DNA from: a virus
DNA: 35,251 bases
Strand: one strand, 5' to 3'
Virus record (IMG/VR): IMGVR_UViG_3300048929_000773
Span: 1 to 35,251 of that record
The translations under genes and the position numbers were made by a program. The notes beneath the pieces were generated by a model. It was not told the origin of the DNA. It saw only the letters and a program-made list of their open reading frames with translations, and searched no databases. The stretch's first letter is position 1. Each line of letters begins with the position of its first letter. Shown piece by piece: positions 20,270 through 28,990 of the stretch.

Positions 20270-23195
20270 TTCTAATGCTCTTAACACCCGTTTTGCTGCC
20301 GATATCACTGACTTCGAGCGCGGCATCAAGCGTATGCAGCAGCTTAACGCGAAGGTGTCTGCACAGCTTGCTTCAGACCAAGCCCGCGCCGCGCAGCGCG
20401 CGGCGAAGGCTTGGAATGACAACAATCCGACTGAAAAACTCACCAAGCAGTTTAGATCGCTTGGTGATGAGGTAAGGCGCCTCGCTCCGATCATCGCGGG
20501 TCTATTTGGCGCGCGGGAGATCGCTTCAGCGGCTGATAGCTGGACCCGCCTCACGAACACGCTGAAGGTCGCTGGGGTCGCATCCCACGATCTGGCAAGG
20601 GTGCAGAACGCACTTTTCACCATTGCGCAGCGAAATGGCGCGGCCATCGAATCAATCGCAACCCTCTACGGCAGAACCACAGCCGCAGCCGGGGCACTTG
20701 GCGCAAGTCAAGCTGATGTGATGAAGTTCACGGACGCGGTTGCCATAGCTCTTCGTGCACAGGGTGGCTCCGCACAGGAGGCTGAATCAGCGCTTCTCCA
20801 GTTGGCACAGGGCCTGGGCGATGCGAAACTCTCCTGGGAAGACATGGCCTCGGTGGCAGATGGCGCCGGTCCCTTGTTCAATGCCGCAGCCGCAGGCAGT
20901 GATAAATGGGGCGGCAGCGTCGCACGTCTCAAGAGAGAGATGCGCGAAGGCAAGGTTTACACGAAAGAATTTTTCGAAGCGGTCCTGGCCGGAAAGCCCG
21001 TTCTGGATCAAATGGCGTCGAAATCGACAACCACGCTTGCACAGGCCTTCACCGCGCTTTCCAATAGTTTCACGAAGTATGTCGGCGAAGCCAATCAAGC
21101 GCATGGCGCGTCCGCGCTGCTCGTTGAAATTATCCAGAAACTCGCCGACAATCTGCCGACGGTAGCCAATGCCCTTGCTATCATCGCGGGCATCTATGCG
21201 GCCACCTTCATACCTGGGATCGCGCGGGCAACTACCGCGCTGATCGCCAATGGTGTCGCAATGGCGCAGACCGCCGCCGTCTATAACGTGGCATCCCGAT
21301 CCATCGCGCTGGGTGCGACGGCCATGAATGGTGTCACGGTAGCAAGCGGTGGTCTTCTCGCGATACTCGGCGGCCCGTTGGGTCTTGCGCTAGTCGCTGT
21401 CACCGCTGGCATGGCGTATTGGGCCTATTCGACAGCCGAGGCCAATCAGAAATCTCTCGATCTTCAGCGCCAGGTCGGAGATCTGGCGGTCAAGCTGGAC
21501 CTGGAACGCGATGCGGCGACGAATGCCGCTGTTGCGACAGGGAACGTCACGAAAGCAAGCGTTGTGGCCGGGGCGAAGCTTCGCGGGCTCAAGGTCGATG
21601 TCGAGACGCTGACCGACAAATACCAGCTTCTCGCCGAGGCTGCACGTCAGGCTGCCTACGATATCGCGAATGCTGCCGTCACCGAGGCGCAGTCCCGCTA
21701 TAACAAGAAAGTTGCCGAGGAAAAATCCAAGGCGGCACCGACCGTGTCTGTTCTCGGGCTCGACCCGATGGACCGGAAGCTCGGCATCAATGACGGGCGC
21801 TCAGCGTATGACCGCCAAGCCGAAAATGCAGCGAAGAACAGCCAAGAAGCTGGGGACCTCGCCGATGCCAAGGCTGTCCGGGATGCTCTTCTTGATCCAA
21901 AGTCACGAGAGAAATTCATCGAGAAGCCGGGCGCCGCGCCGCCTGCCGACCCCGACAAAACGAAAGGCGGGAAGAAAGCGCCCTCCGATGGGACCGATGA
22001 GGCACGCGATCTCGAAATACGCCGCCGCCAACTAACCCTCGAACAGACCAACGATCTCGAAGACCGTCTTCGCCTTCAGCGTGAAATCCTCGCCCTAGAA
22101 ACCGAGGGCAAGATCGACACGATCAACGAGCGCGTGGCGAACAAGAGCCTGACCAGGGCCGCTGCTGACAAGCTGATCGCCAGTGAGAAGGAACTCGCGG
22201 CGATCGAGGAAGCGAACCTAGTCGCGGAGAATGGCAAGGATGTCGCCGAGCGAAAGAATGCTATCGCTGAAAAGACGGTCGCGGCCGAAGCTGAAGCCCT
22301 GCGCGCACAGGCCGATGAACTGGCGGATCGCGCAAAGTATGCTCGCACCTACGGGAAGAAACACGATTACGAGCTTCAGGCGCTGGAAAAGCGTCAGGAA
22401 GCCGATCGCCTCGAATTCGACCTTCGGAAAAAGCAATATCAGGCAGAGCTTCGTTTGCTCGGCGTTACCGAGGAACGGATCGCTTCGATCCTTGCACAGA
22501 TGGAGCAGGATTTCGCCAAATCGCAAGGTCGCGAGACCAGCCACACGGGTCATGATCAAAACGACGAAGACCCCACGGTTCGCGATCAAATCCGCAAACA
22601 CGCAGAATCCTTCGGATCGCTGAATCACCAGTTAGGCGAGATCGCGACCGGCGCGCTCGACAATCTAACCTCCGGTCTGACCGATGCGATCATGGGCGCG
22701 AAGAGCCTGAAGGAAGCGTTTTCCGACATGGCGAAATCGATGATCGCGGAATTGATCCAGATGGCTATCCGCTTCGTGATCTTCGAGGCGATCGGCCGCG
22801 CGCTTGGGTTCAATGGTCTTGGAAAAACCGCGATCGGCCTTGGGAAACAGCCCACCGGCTCCGTCGAAATCGGCGCCAACGCCATGGGGACGAACAACTG
22901 GCGCGGCGGTCTATCGATGGTCGGAGAGAAGGGGCCGGAACTAATGTATCTGCCCGGTGGCTCGCAGATTGCCCCGAATAACCTCCTGAAATCGGCCCTT
23001 ACCCAGCGGGCAGAAGGTGGGGGAGGGGGCCAATCGATTACCCTCCATACGACCGTCAACGCGGATGATGCTGTCTTGACATCGGCGGTAAAGGGATGGG
23101 TTCAGGAAGGCAGTATCCAGGCGGTTCAGGCCGCACAGAAACTTATCAATCGAGATCAGAACAAGCGTTCCCGGAACGCTATCTTGCGACACTGA
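20262..23195 (+). CDS. Tape measure protein
   Basis: 977 residues. The N-terminal 250 residues fit the tape-measure N-terminal domain (FGAREIASAADSWTRLTNTLKVAG, then ADVMKFTDAVAIALRAQGGSAQEAESALLQLAQGL with its A-Q-G-x-L-x-x-x-E-x pattern). A hydrophobic central region (about 300-390) can form the membrane-crossing part released at infection. A long charged helical part (about 570-770) is followed by a glycine-rich C-terminus (MVGEKGPELMYLPGGSQI), the usual end of such proteins. It sets the tail length and is wrapped by tube subunits. It starts leaderless after TAAATA. Confidence 0.92.
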   Translation: MASSNALNTRFAADITDFERGIKRMQQLNAKVSAQLASDQARAAQRAAKAWNDNNPTEKLTKQFRSLGDEVRRLAPIIAGLFGAREIASAADSWTRLTNTLKVAGVASHDLARVQNALFTIAQRNGAAIESIATLYGRTTAAAGALGASQADVMKFTDAVAIALRAQGGSAQEAESALLQLAQGLGDAKLSWEDMASVADGAGPLFNAAAAGSDKWGGSVARLKREMREGKVYTKEFFEAVLAGKPVLDQMASKSTTTLAQAFTALSNSFTKYVGEANQAHGASALLVEIIQKLADNLPTVANALAIIAGIYAATFIPGIARATTALIANGVAMAQTAAVYNVASRSIALGATAMNGVTVASGGLLAILGGPLGLALVAVTAGMAYWAYSTAEANQKSLDLQRQVGDLAVKLDLERDAATNAAVATGNVTKASVVAGAKLRGLKVDVETLTDKYQLLAEAARQAAYDIANAAVTEAQSRYNKKVAEEKSKAAPTVSVLGLDPMDRKLGINDGRSAYDRQAENAAKNSQEAGDLADAKAVRDALLDPKSREKFIEKPGAAPPADPDKTKGGKKAPSDGTDEARDLEIRRRQLTLEQTNDLEDRLRLQREILALETEGKIDTINERVANKSLTRAAADKLIASEKELAAIEEANLVAENGKDVAERKNAIAEKTVAAEAEALRAQADELADRAKYARTYGKKHDYELQALEKRQEADRLEFDLRKKQYQAELRLLGVTEERIASILAQMEQDFAKSQGRETSHTGHDQNDEDPTVRDQIRKHAESFGSLNHQLGEIATGALDNLTSGLTDAIMGAKSLKEAFSDMAKSMIAELIQMAIRFVIFEAIGRALGFNGLGKTAIGLGKQPTGSVEIGANAMGTNNWRGGLSMVGEKGPELMYLPGGSQIAPNNLLKSALTQRAEGGGGGQSITLHTTVNADDAVLTSAVKGWVQEGSIQAVQAAQKLINRDQNKRSRNAILRH

Positions 23196-23202
23196 CGTAG
23201 TT

Positions 23203-23229
23203 GCCATCCTGCTAAATATGGGATGGCGA
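23203..23229 (+). promoter_or_regulatory. TAAATA start element of gene 23223
   Basis: TAAATA at 23213-23218; ATG begins five bases after its last base. GCCATCC (23203-23209) and GGATGGC (23221-23227) are a perfect inverted repeat, extendable by two pairs (one G-U). The motif is in the loop and the whole ATG in the 3' arm. There is no Shine-Dalgarno. Confidence 0.75.
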
Positions 23230-23792
23230 TTACCTTTCCCTCACTTCCGTTTGGCTCGACGACCGAGATCACGCTCACTTCTTCCGCTACGGATCACAAG
23301 CCTTTCCTGGGAGGTCCAAAACAGCGGATCGCGCGGCTTGGCGACAAGTGGTCCCTGCGTGTCGATTGCCGAAAGATGTATCCGCGCCAAGCTGGCCCGA
23401 TCATTGCGGCGCTCCTCCAGGGGCTCAACGATCAGATCATCATGACCGTTCCACAGCCGGGAATCGATACCGGCGTGTGGACGACCGGCACGATTGCGCT
23501 GGCTGTCACGGCTGGGCGGTCGATCAGCGTAAATGGCGGCGGTGCCGAAAAGGTAGTCGGGCAGCTATTTTCCATCGAGAAGAATGGAGTTCACTACCTC
23601 CACCAGATCACAGCGGTGCAGGGATCAACCCTCACGATCCTTCCCTCGCTGAAAGTCAGCCTGGCCGGTGGCGAGACTGTCAACTTCGGCGCGCCGAAAA
23701 TCCAAGGTTTCGTGAGCGGAAATTCGCAATCATGGTCCGTCGGCCTTGCGGAAAACCTCGGCCTGTCATTCCAGATCGACGAGGCGCGTTGA
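23223..23792 (+). CDS. Tail protein downstream of the tape measure (distal-tail-like)
   Basis: 189 residues, beta-rich. Segments such as ITFPSLPFGSTTEITLTSS, KQRIARLGDKWSLRVDCRKM and IIAALLQGLNDQIIMTVPQPG fit tail-tip assembly proteins at this position (lambda gpM or distal-tail-like). By position it would connect the tube end to the baseplate hub. The next gene begins one base after its stop. The function is by position and general form. Confidence 0.65.
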   Translation: MAITFPSLPFGSTTEITLTSSATDHKPFLGGPKQRIARLGDKWSLRVDCRKMYPRQAGPIIAALLQGLNDQIIMTVPQPGIDTGVWTTGTIALAVTAGRSISVNGGGAEKVVGQLFSIEKNGVHYLHQITAVQGSTLTILPSLKVSLAGGETVNFGAPKIQGFVSGNSQSWSVGLAENLGLSFQIDEAR

Positions 23793-23793
23793 T

Positions 23794-24444
23794 ATGGAAG
23801 CGACCATGCTGTCGGCGCTTACGGCGCCTTTCCTTCGAACATTCCAAGCGGTCCGGATCGATCTCATCACCACGGGGACGGCGATCAATTTGCTGGACGC
23901 TTCGGCCGAAATCACTTTCTCTGTCGATGGGGCCGCCGTGAAATTCACCGGCATCGATAGTGTCTTCGGGACCCTTGGCGGCATCGACAGTATCCAGGAA
24001 AACATCGCCAGCGAGGCCCCCTCGATGAGCCTTCGCATCCAGCCACCGTCAAGCGGCGCCCTCGGCGAACTCTCGCAGCCGGAGAACCAGGGCTCGACAG
24101 TCCGTGTGTGGGTCGGCGTCGTCGATGACATGACCGGCAATGTCATCGGTGTGCCCGAGCTTCTCTGGAGCGGGCGCCTCGACACCGTGGTCACCAGCGT
24201 CGGCGAGAATACCCTGTCGTGCGAATTGAAGACGGTGTCCGGGTTCGATCGCCTATTCGCGATCAACGAAGGCGAAGCGCTGAATTCGGTCTGGCACCAA
24301 GCGATATGGCCGGGTGAGACCGGTCTTAATTTCAACGTGTCTTCGGTCATCGATCCAATGTGGGGCGCCGACGCCACCACGCCTGCGACCACGCCCGTGG
24401 GTTCCGGCCGTGATGTCCTGAAACCGTCGAGCCTTTGGAAGTGA
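23794..24444 (+). CDS. Tail tip/baseplate protein
   Basis: 216 residues. Beta-rich: RIDLITTGTAINLLDASAEI, SMSLRIQPPSSGALGELSQP, ELLWSGRLDTVVTSVGENTL and TVSGFDRLFAINEGEALN resemble the minor tail protein (lambda gpL or DUF2163-like) that comes before the NlpC/P60-type gene in this cluster. The ATG at 23794 follows the previous stop at once; a longer frame to 23746 lies within the previous gene. Function by position. Confidence 0.6.
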   Translation: MEATMLSALTAPFLRTFQAVRIDLITTGTAINLLDASAEITFSVDGAAVKFTGIDSVFGTLGGIDSIQENIASEAPSMSLRIQPPSSGALGELSQPENQGSTVRVWVGVVDDMTGNVIGVPELLWSGRLDTVVTSVGENTLSCELKTVSGFDRLFAINEGEALNSVWHQAIWPGETGLNFNVSSVIDPMWGADATTPATTPVGSGRDVLKPSSLWK

Positions 24445-24452
24445 GGTCGGCC

Positions 24453-24484
24453 GATCGCTGCCCGCGATAAATAAGGCATGGATT
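24453..24484 (+). promoter_or_regulatory. TAAATA start element of gene 24478
   Basis: TAAATA at 24468-24473; ATG begins five bases after its last base. TGCC (24459-24462) pairs with GGCA (24475-24478), and after a 2x2 mismatch GATC pairs with GATT. The motif lies in the 12-base loop. The hairpin is weaker than at other sites. Confidence 0.55.
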
Positions 24485-24900
24485 TGCTTGAGCGCGTCAC
24501 GAAGACGCAGACGACGATAGACCAATTCTTGAACAAAGATTTCGCTTGGGGCGAGTTCGATTGTGCGGCTCTGGCGGCCACGCACGTGGAGAACCTTGGC
24601 TTCGAGACCGTGAGGTCGAAGGCACGGAAATATTCGACCGAGATCGGTGCAAAGCGCGCGCTTCATAAGCTCGGCTATTCCTCGATGGAGGACTTGGTCG
24701 ATAGCTACGGCTTCGAGCGCATTCCGCCCGCGATGGCGATCACCGGCGACATTGTCGGCTTCCCTGGGGGCACGGATGACCATCAGTGGACGGGTCTCGG
24801 CGTCATGATTGATCCCGGCCAACACCTCATCGCGTTCGCCAATGGCCGCTGTATGGTGGGGCCGACCTCCGTGTGCACTGTCGCCTGGAGGGTTTCGTAA
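24478..24900 (+). CDS. NlpC/P60-like tail assembly protein (DUF6950-type)
   Basis: 140 residues. The segment FAWGEFDCAALAATHVENLGFE (C29 as likely nucleophile), later GDIVGFPGG and TGLGVMIDPGQHLIAFANG, is the pattern of the NlpC/P60-like DUF6950 family encoded just before the central tail protein. In lambda-like phages the equivalent (gpK) is a peptidase-like tail-tip assembly factor. A histidine in the second half (DDHQWTGLG) may complete the site, though the family may be structural only. The stop overlaps the next start (TAATG). Confidence 0.8.
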   Translation: MDLLERVTKTQTTIDQFLNKDFAWGEFDCAALAATHVENLGFETVRSKARKYSTEIGAKRALHKLGYSSMEDLVDSYGFERIPPAMAITGDIVGFPGGTDDHQWTGLGVMIDPGQHLIAFANGRCMVGPTSVCTVAWRVS

Positions 24901-27900
24901 TGCCAATGGTCCTGCCCGTTCTGGGCGCCGCGTTCCTTGCGGCCGGGTCGATCGCTTCTGCCGTCGGCCTCACCGTTGCGATTGCGGGCGTGAGCCTTGC
25001 GACGATCGCCACTGTTGCTGGTGTCGCCATGATGGCGGTCTCGATGCTGACGATGCAGGTCCCGTCGCCGAGTAGCGCGGGAACTCAGCTAGACGTAAAG
25101 CTGGACACGAAGGCTCCGGTGCCGGTGCTCTACGGTCATACAGCTACGGGCGGCACGGTCATTTATCGAGAAACCTCCGGCAAGAAAAATGCCATTCTCT
25201 ACATGGCCGTGGCCCTGAGTGTCGCGGGGCCGATCGGCGGAATCGAATACACCTATGCCAACGATGCGCTTGTCAATTTCACAGGTGCTCCAGCAACCCG
25301 TATGGCGACGGTCGCCTCGACGACCCCGACTTCAAAAAAGCTCTACCAGAACAAGCTCGGCGTTCGCTATTTGCACGGCGAGGCACCGTCCAAGGAGACG
25401 ATCTCACAGGCCTTCGGGACGTTCGGACCGGCTCCGAATTCACCCGGTCACGCCAGCGGCCACGCGTTGGCGCTTGTACGTGCCGAGTACGACACGGATC
25501 AATTCCCGCAGGGGCTGCCGAAATTCAAATGGACGGCCTTCGGTGTGTCCGTCTACGATCCGCGCAAGGATTCCACCTATCCAGGCGGGGTGGGTTCGCA
25601 CCGGCTTGCCGACGACACCACGTGGGAATTCTCCGAAAACCCGTATCTGTGCGCTCTGCATTGGACGCTCGGTAAATGGCGAAACGGCCGCAAGATTTGC
25701 GGCATCGGTGCGAAGCCGTCGGAGGTTGATCTCGCTGCATTCGTGCGCGGAGCGAATGTCGCCGACGCGAATGGTTGGACCTGCGGTGGGGTAGTCACCA
25801 GCGGCGACGACAAGTTCTCGGTTCTAGCAACAATCCTCGCATCCGGTGGCGGTGTCCCGATCGCCCGTGGCGCGATGATTTCATGCCTCGTGAATACGCC
25901 GGTCACTGCGGTCACAACGATCACCTCGTCCGATGTGGTTGGCGACTTCGAGGTTCAAGCGTCGGGCAGCTTCCGGGATCGGTACAACGCAGTCATTCCG
26001 ACCTACCGCGAGCCGACACAATTCTGGAACCTCATTCAGGGCGAGGAGGTTTCGTCGGCGGTTTACGTTGCCGAGGACAATGGCCAGGTCGCTAGCCAAG
26101 AAGTCGAACTTATGATGGTCCAGCGAGCCGCACAGGCTCACCAGCTTGCGACCTACAAACTCGTCAACTCCCGTGAGTTCCTGACCTTCACCGCCGTCCT
26201 GAAGATGCGGGCGCTTGCGCTGCGGGTCGGAGACGCGGCGATCGTAGACATCCCGGAGATCGCGGCCGAAGGCGTCAAATGCATCGTCACGAACCGGGAA
26301 TACAGCCCTGACAGCCAGACCGTCGCAGTGACTTTCCGGTCGGAGAACGACGGTAAGCATGCGTTCGCCTTGGGACAAAGCCAAGTCGCCCCCGCATCCC
26401 TTACTCTGAACGGATACGATCCTTCGGATATGGATGCGCCGGGAGCATTGGCGTGGAGCGTTCAGGGCGGACAGATCACCTCGGAAAACGGCACAGCTAA
26501 GCCGATCATTCGGGTCACTGGTGCTTACGACAATCCGTACGCCCGCGAGATCATCATCGAATTCCGACCCGCTGGAACGTCGTCATGGATTCAGTACGGC
26601 GTTTACCCCCGCGACACCACGACCATCGAGATCGCGGGCGTTACGACCGGGACTGCGTATGAGGTGGCGGTTTCCTATCGCAGCATTCTGAACGCCACGT
26701 CCGATCGCACGATCTATGGGCCGGGTTTGGCAGGGGATGAATCTTTTGCCTGGTCGTCCGTCGGCGGAGCGGGCAAGCCCGAAGACAATGCGACGGTCGG
26801 TGCACCATCTGGCACTCCGGTCGGCGATCGTGACGCGGACGATGTGACCGAGGCAATCGACCAGCACGAAAACGTGATCAAGCAATTGCCGGATTTGGTC
26901 ACTAGCCTGATCCATGAGCCGATCGAACAGCTTGCCGCGCTTCATGTTAAGTATGGCGCGATCAACATGCGGAAGAGCATTGCGCTGGCGGAGGGCAATG
27001 CCGTCGCGATCCGCGATCTCCGCATCTACGTGGACGAAACCGGCGCGATCGTTTCCGAAGATTTGTTGAATCTCACGTCGAGAATGAGGAACAATGAAGC
27101 GGGCTTGCTCGACTTGAGCCAGACGTATGCAAGCGACAAAGAAGCGCTCGCAAGCCAGCTTACCGACATCATCGCCCGCACCGACGAGAATGAAGGGCGC
27201 ATCCTCGACGAGAAGGAGGTGCGTACGACGGAGAACGCGGCGACAGCCTCGACGCTATCGCAGCTTCAGGCGAAGACCGGCGACATTGCCGCAGCGATCG
27301 AGGATGTCCGGAAAGCCACGACTGATCTGGAGTCCGCAACCGCCGAACGCGCAACTCGCATTGAAACTCGGGTGGGCAATGCTGAGACCGCCATTTCGGC
27401 TGTTCAGAAAAGCGTCAATGATGGCAGCGCAGGGACCTCACAGCAAATCACCCAGCTTGGTACGCGGATCCCGGATGAGAAATCATCTCGGGAGGCAGGC
27501 ATCCAAGAGGAACGTACCGCGCGCGTGAATGGAGATGGCGCGCTGTCGAACCGTATCGACACGCTTAGCAGCGATTTCAACACGCCCGGCACCGGGATCA
27601 AGGCGGTCGTTCAGACGATTCAGCAAACCGAAGCGAACAACAATTGGGCTCGCGCGCAAGAAATCACGACCCTCCAGAGCCGCCTCAATTCGGTGAACGG
27701 CTCAGGTGCATCAATCGAGAACCGTTTCTCAACGCTCGCAACCCTTGAGGGCAATCTTCAGTCTGCATGGACGCTGAAAGTCCAGCAAGACATCAACGGC
27801 CAGCTTTACGTGGCAGGCGGTGGCCTCGTGATGGAGAACGGCCTTTCGTCGATGTCGTGGACCACCGACAGTTTCCGAATCATGTCCCCCGGACGATCCC

Positions 27901-28415
27901 CGCAGCAGGTTTTCTATGCCGACCCGACCGGCGTCTATATTCAGAACGCATCTATCGGCAATGCGGCGATCGACACTCTGAAGGTAGCGGGCGGCGCCAT
28001 CACCGCGAACCAGGTCGTCACGGCCGGTGACATGTATGTCCCCGCGAACACGACCCGGACCTATCTCGAAACTGGCTGGATGACGATCGGCGACGGTGTG
28101 TCCGGGAACGGTCTGGTCGATGTGTTCTGTACGATCGATGGCAACGTGAACGATCAATACGATGCGGCGTGTATCATCCGCCTCTACATCGATACCGGTG
28201 GAGGATGGCAGCTTGTCCGAGCACCCGTCATGGGCGTCGGGACCAACAGTGGTGACAGCTACTGGCGCATTCCAGGCATTCTGAAGACCGTGGTGACCGG
28301 TGCGCAAGTGCGGGTCCGGGCGGATTGCCAATCCACCGCCGCAATCCAGGAATCCGTCGCGCGCAACATCTACGTTCGCGACATTGTAATGACCCTCGTG
28401 GGAACAAAACGATAA
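24900..28415 (+). CDS. Central tail tip protein, J-like
   Basis: 1171 residues. A hydrophobic N-terminus (residues about 5-50) leads into VPVLYGHTATGGTVIYRETSGKK and GPIGGIEYTYAND, typical of the TipJ-like tail proteins of these phages. The middle has beta domains (ILKMRALALRVGDAAIVDIP; a fibronectin-like region around TAYEVAVSYRS). Residues about 690-960 are a long coiled coil with LQAKTGDIAAAIEDVRKATT. The C-terminal VQQDINGQLYVAGGGLVMEN, AIDTLKVAGGAI matches the DUF1983 region of receptor-binding tail tips. It makes the hub and spike at the tail end and probably contacts the host. Confidence 0.88.
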   Translation: MPMVLPVLGAAFLAAGSIASAVGLTVAIAGVSLATIATVAGVAMMAVSMLTMQVPSPSSAGTQLDVKLDTKAPVPVLYGHTATGGTVIYRETSGKKNAILYMAVALSVAGPIGGIEYTYANDALVNFTGAPATRMATVASTTPTSKKLYQNKLGVRYLHGEAPSKETISQAFGTFGPAPNSPGHASGHALALVRAEYDTDQFPQGLPKFKWTAFGVSVYDPRKDSTYPGGVGSHRLADDTTWEFSENPYLCALHWTLGKWRNGRKICGIGAKPSEVDLAAFVRGANVADANGWTCGGVVTSGDDKFSVLATILASGGGVPIARGAMISCLVNTPVTAVTTITSSDVVGDFEVQASGSFRDRYNAVIPTYREPTQFWNLIQGEEVSSAVYVAEDNGQVASQEVELMMVQRAAQAHQLATYKLVNSREFLTFTAVLKMRALALRVGDAAIVDIPEIAAEGVKCIVTNREYSPDSQTVAVTFRSENDGKHAFALGQSQVAPASLTLNGYDPSDMDAPGALAWSVQGGQITSENGTAKPIIRVTGAYDNPYAREIIIEFRPAGTSSWIQYGVYPRDTTTIEIAGVTTGTAYEVAVSYRSILNATSDRTIYGPGLAGDESFAWSSVGGAGKPEDNATVGAPSGTPVGDRDADDVTEAIDQHENVIKQLPDLVTSLIHEPIEQLAALHVKYGAINMRKSIALAEGNAVAIRDLRIYVDETGAIVSEDLLNLTSRMRNNEAGLLDLSQTYASDKEALASQLTDIIARTDENEGRILDEKEVRTTENAATASTLSQLQAKTGDIAAAIEDVRKATTDLESATAERATRIETRVGNAETAISAVQKSVNDGSAGTSQQITQLGTRIPDEKSSREAGIQEERTARVNGDGALSNRIDTLSSDFNTPGTGIKAVVQTIQQTEANNNWARAQEITTLQSRLNSVNGSGASIENRFSTLATLEGNLQSAWTLKVQQDINGQLYVAGGGLVMENGLSSMSWTTDSFRIMSPGRSPQQVFYADPTGVYIQNASIGNAAIDTLKVAGGAITANQVVTAGDMYVPANTTRTYLETGWMTIGDGVSGNGLVDVFCTIDGNVNDQYDAACIIRLYIDTGGGWQLVRAPVMGVGTNSGDSYWRIPGILKTVVTGAQVRVRADCQSTAAIQESVARNIYVRDIVMTLVGTKR

Positions 28416-28774
28416 TGAGCACGGCATATTTTAATCACGAAGGGCGCCTCATGATGCTGGTCGCCCTCCCCGGAATGGCTCCACCCGAAAGCGCAGCCTT
28501 CACCGTTACCGTTGAGGGCAATCTCGATCCGAACGGAATCTATTTCGACATCGAAACCAATGCTGTGGCGGAGAAAATGAAATTCCCCGTCACGTTTTCG
28601 CGAAACCGGGTTGCCGAAATCCCGAGTGGAACGGTCGCGATCGTTGAGGGCCTGGAATTGGTCATCGACGATGGCGAAATCGAATTGGACGCTAACGTCG
28701 AAGGCATGATGTCGATCCACCTGTCACATCTTCATTTTCGCGATGAAGTCGTGAAAGTGCCGGTCGGACTATAA
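28415..28774 (+). CDS. Hypothetical tail-associated protein
   Basis: 119 residues, beta-rich with strands of alternating hydrophobics (GRLMMLVALPG, AAFTVTVEGNLDPNGIYFDI, GTVAIVEGLELVIDDGEIEL). It starts in the last base of the J-like stop codon and is therefore coupled to it. Its TAA stop forms part of the TATAAATA element of the next gene. It is probably a tail-tip accessory or fibre-attachment protein; no family recognised. Confidence 0.6.
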   Translation: MSTAYFNHEGRLMMLVALPGMAPPESAAFTVTVEGNLDPNGIYFDIETNAVAEKMKFPVTFSRNRVAEIPSGTVAIVEGLELVIDDGEIELDANVEGMMSIHLSHLHFRDEVVKVPVGL

Positions 28775-28785
28775 ATAGCCGTATG
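28770..28785 (+). promoter_or_regulatory. TATAAATA start element of gene 28783
   Basis: An exact TATAAATA at 28770-28777, overlapping the previous stop; the A of ATG is six bases after its last base. The flanking complementarity is only three base pairs (CGG/CCG), so this site lacks a convincing hairpin, showing that the motif and not the hairpin is the constant part. There is no Shine-Dalgarno. Confidence 0.65.
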
Positions 28786-28938
28786 AAAGTTTGCATCAAA
28801 AAGAATTACGCCGAGGCGCGAAAAGCCGATTATCCGAGCATCGAGGAGCAACTTGACCTCATATATCACGACGCTTCCCTCGAACTTTGGCGGAAGCGCA
28901 TTCAATACACAAAAGATCGGTTCCCCAAACGCGAGTAA
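28783..28938 (+). CDS. Small tail fibre accessory protein (51 aa)
   Basis: 51 residues. The segment YPSIEEQLDLIYHDASLELW followed by a basic helix ending DRFPKRE is the conserved pattern of a short family found next to tail fibre genes in many phages (Y-P-S-I-x-x-Q-L-D-x-x-x-H, then K-D-x-x-P-K). Its role is not well known; chaperoning of the fibre is a fair guess from position. It starts leaderless after TATAAATA. Confidence 0.7.
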   Translation: MKVCIKKNYAEARKADYPSIEEQLDLIYHDASLELWRKRIQYTKDRFPKRE

Positions 28939-28957
28939 GCTTCAGCCTATTCCTGCA

Positions 28958-28989
28958 TAAATACTTCGATTTTAAAGAACTCGGAGTAT
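28958..28989 (+). promoter_or_regulatory. Leadered TAAATA element of the tail fibre gene
   Basis: TAAATA at 28958-28963. ATACTTCGA (28961-28969) can pair over nine bases (one G-U) with TCGGAGTAT (28981-28989), which holds the Shine-Dalgarno GGAG (28983-28986). The 5' arm begins inside the motif, so an RNA starting about six bases after it lacks the arm and the ribosome site is open. Confidence 0.7.
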
Positions 28990-28990
28990 C

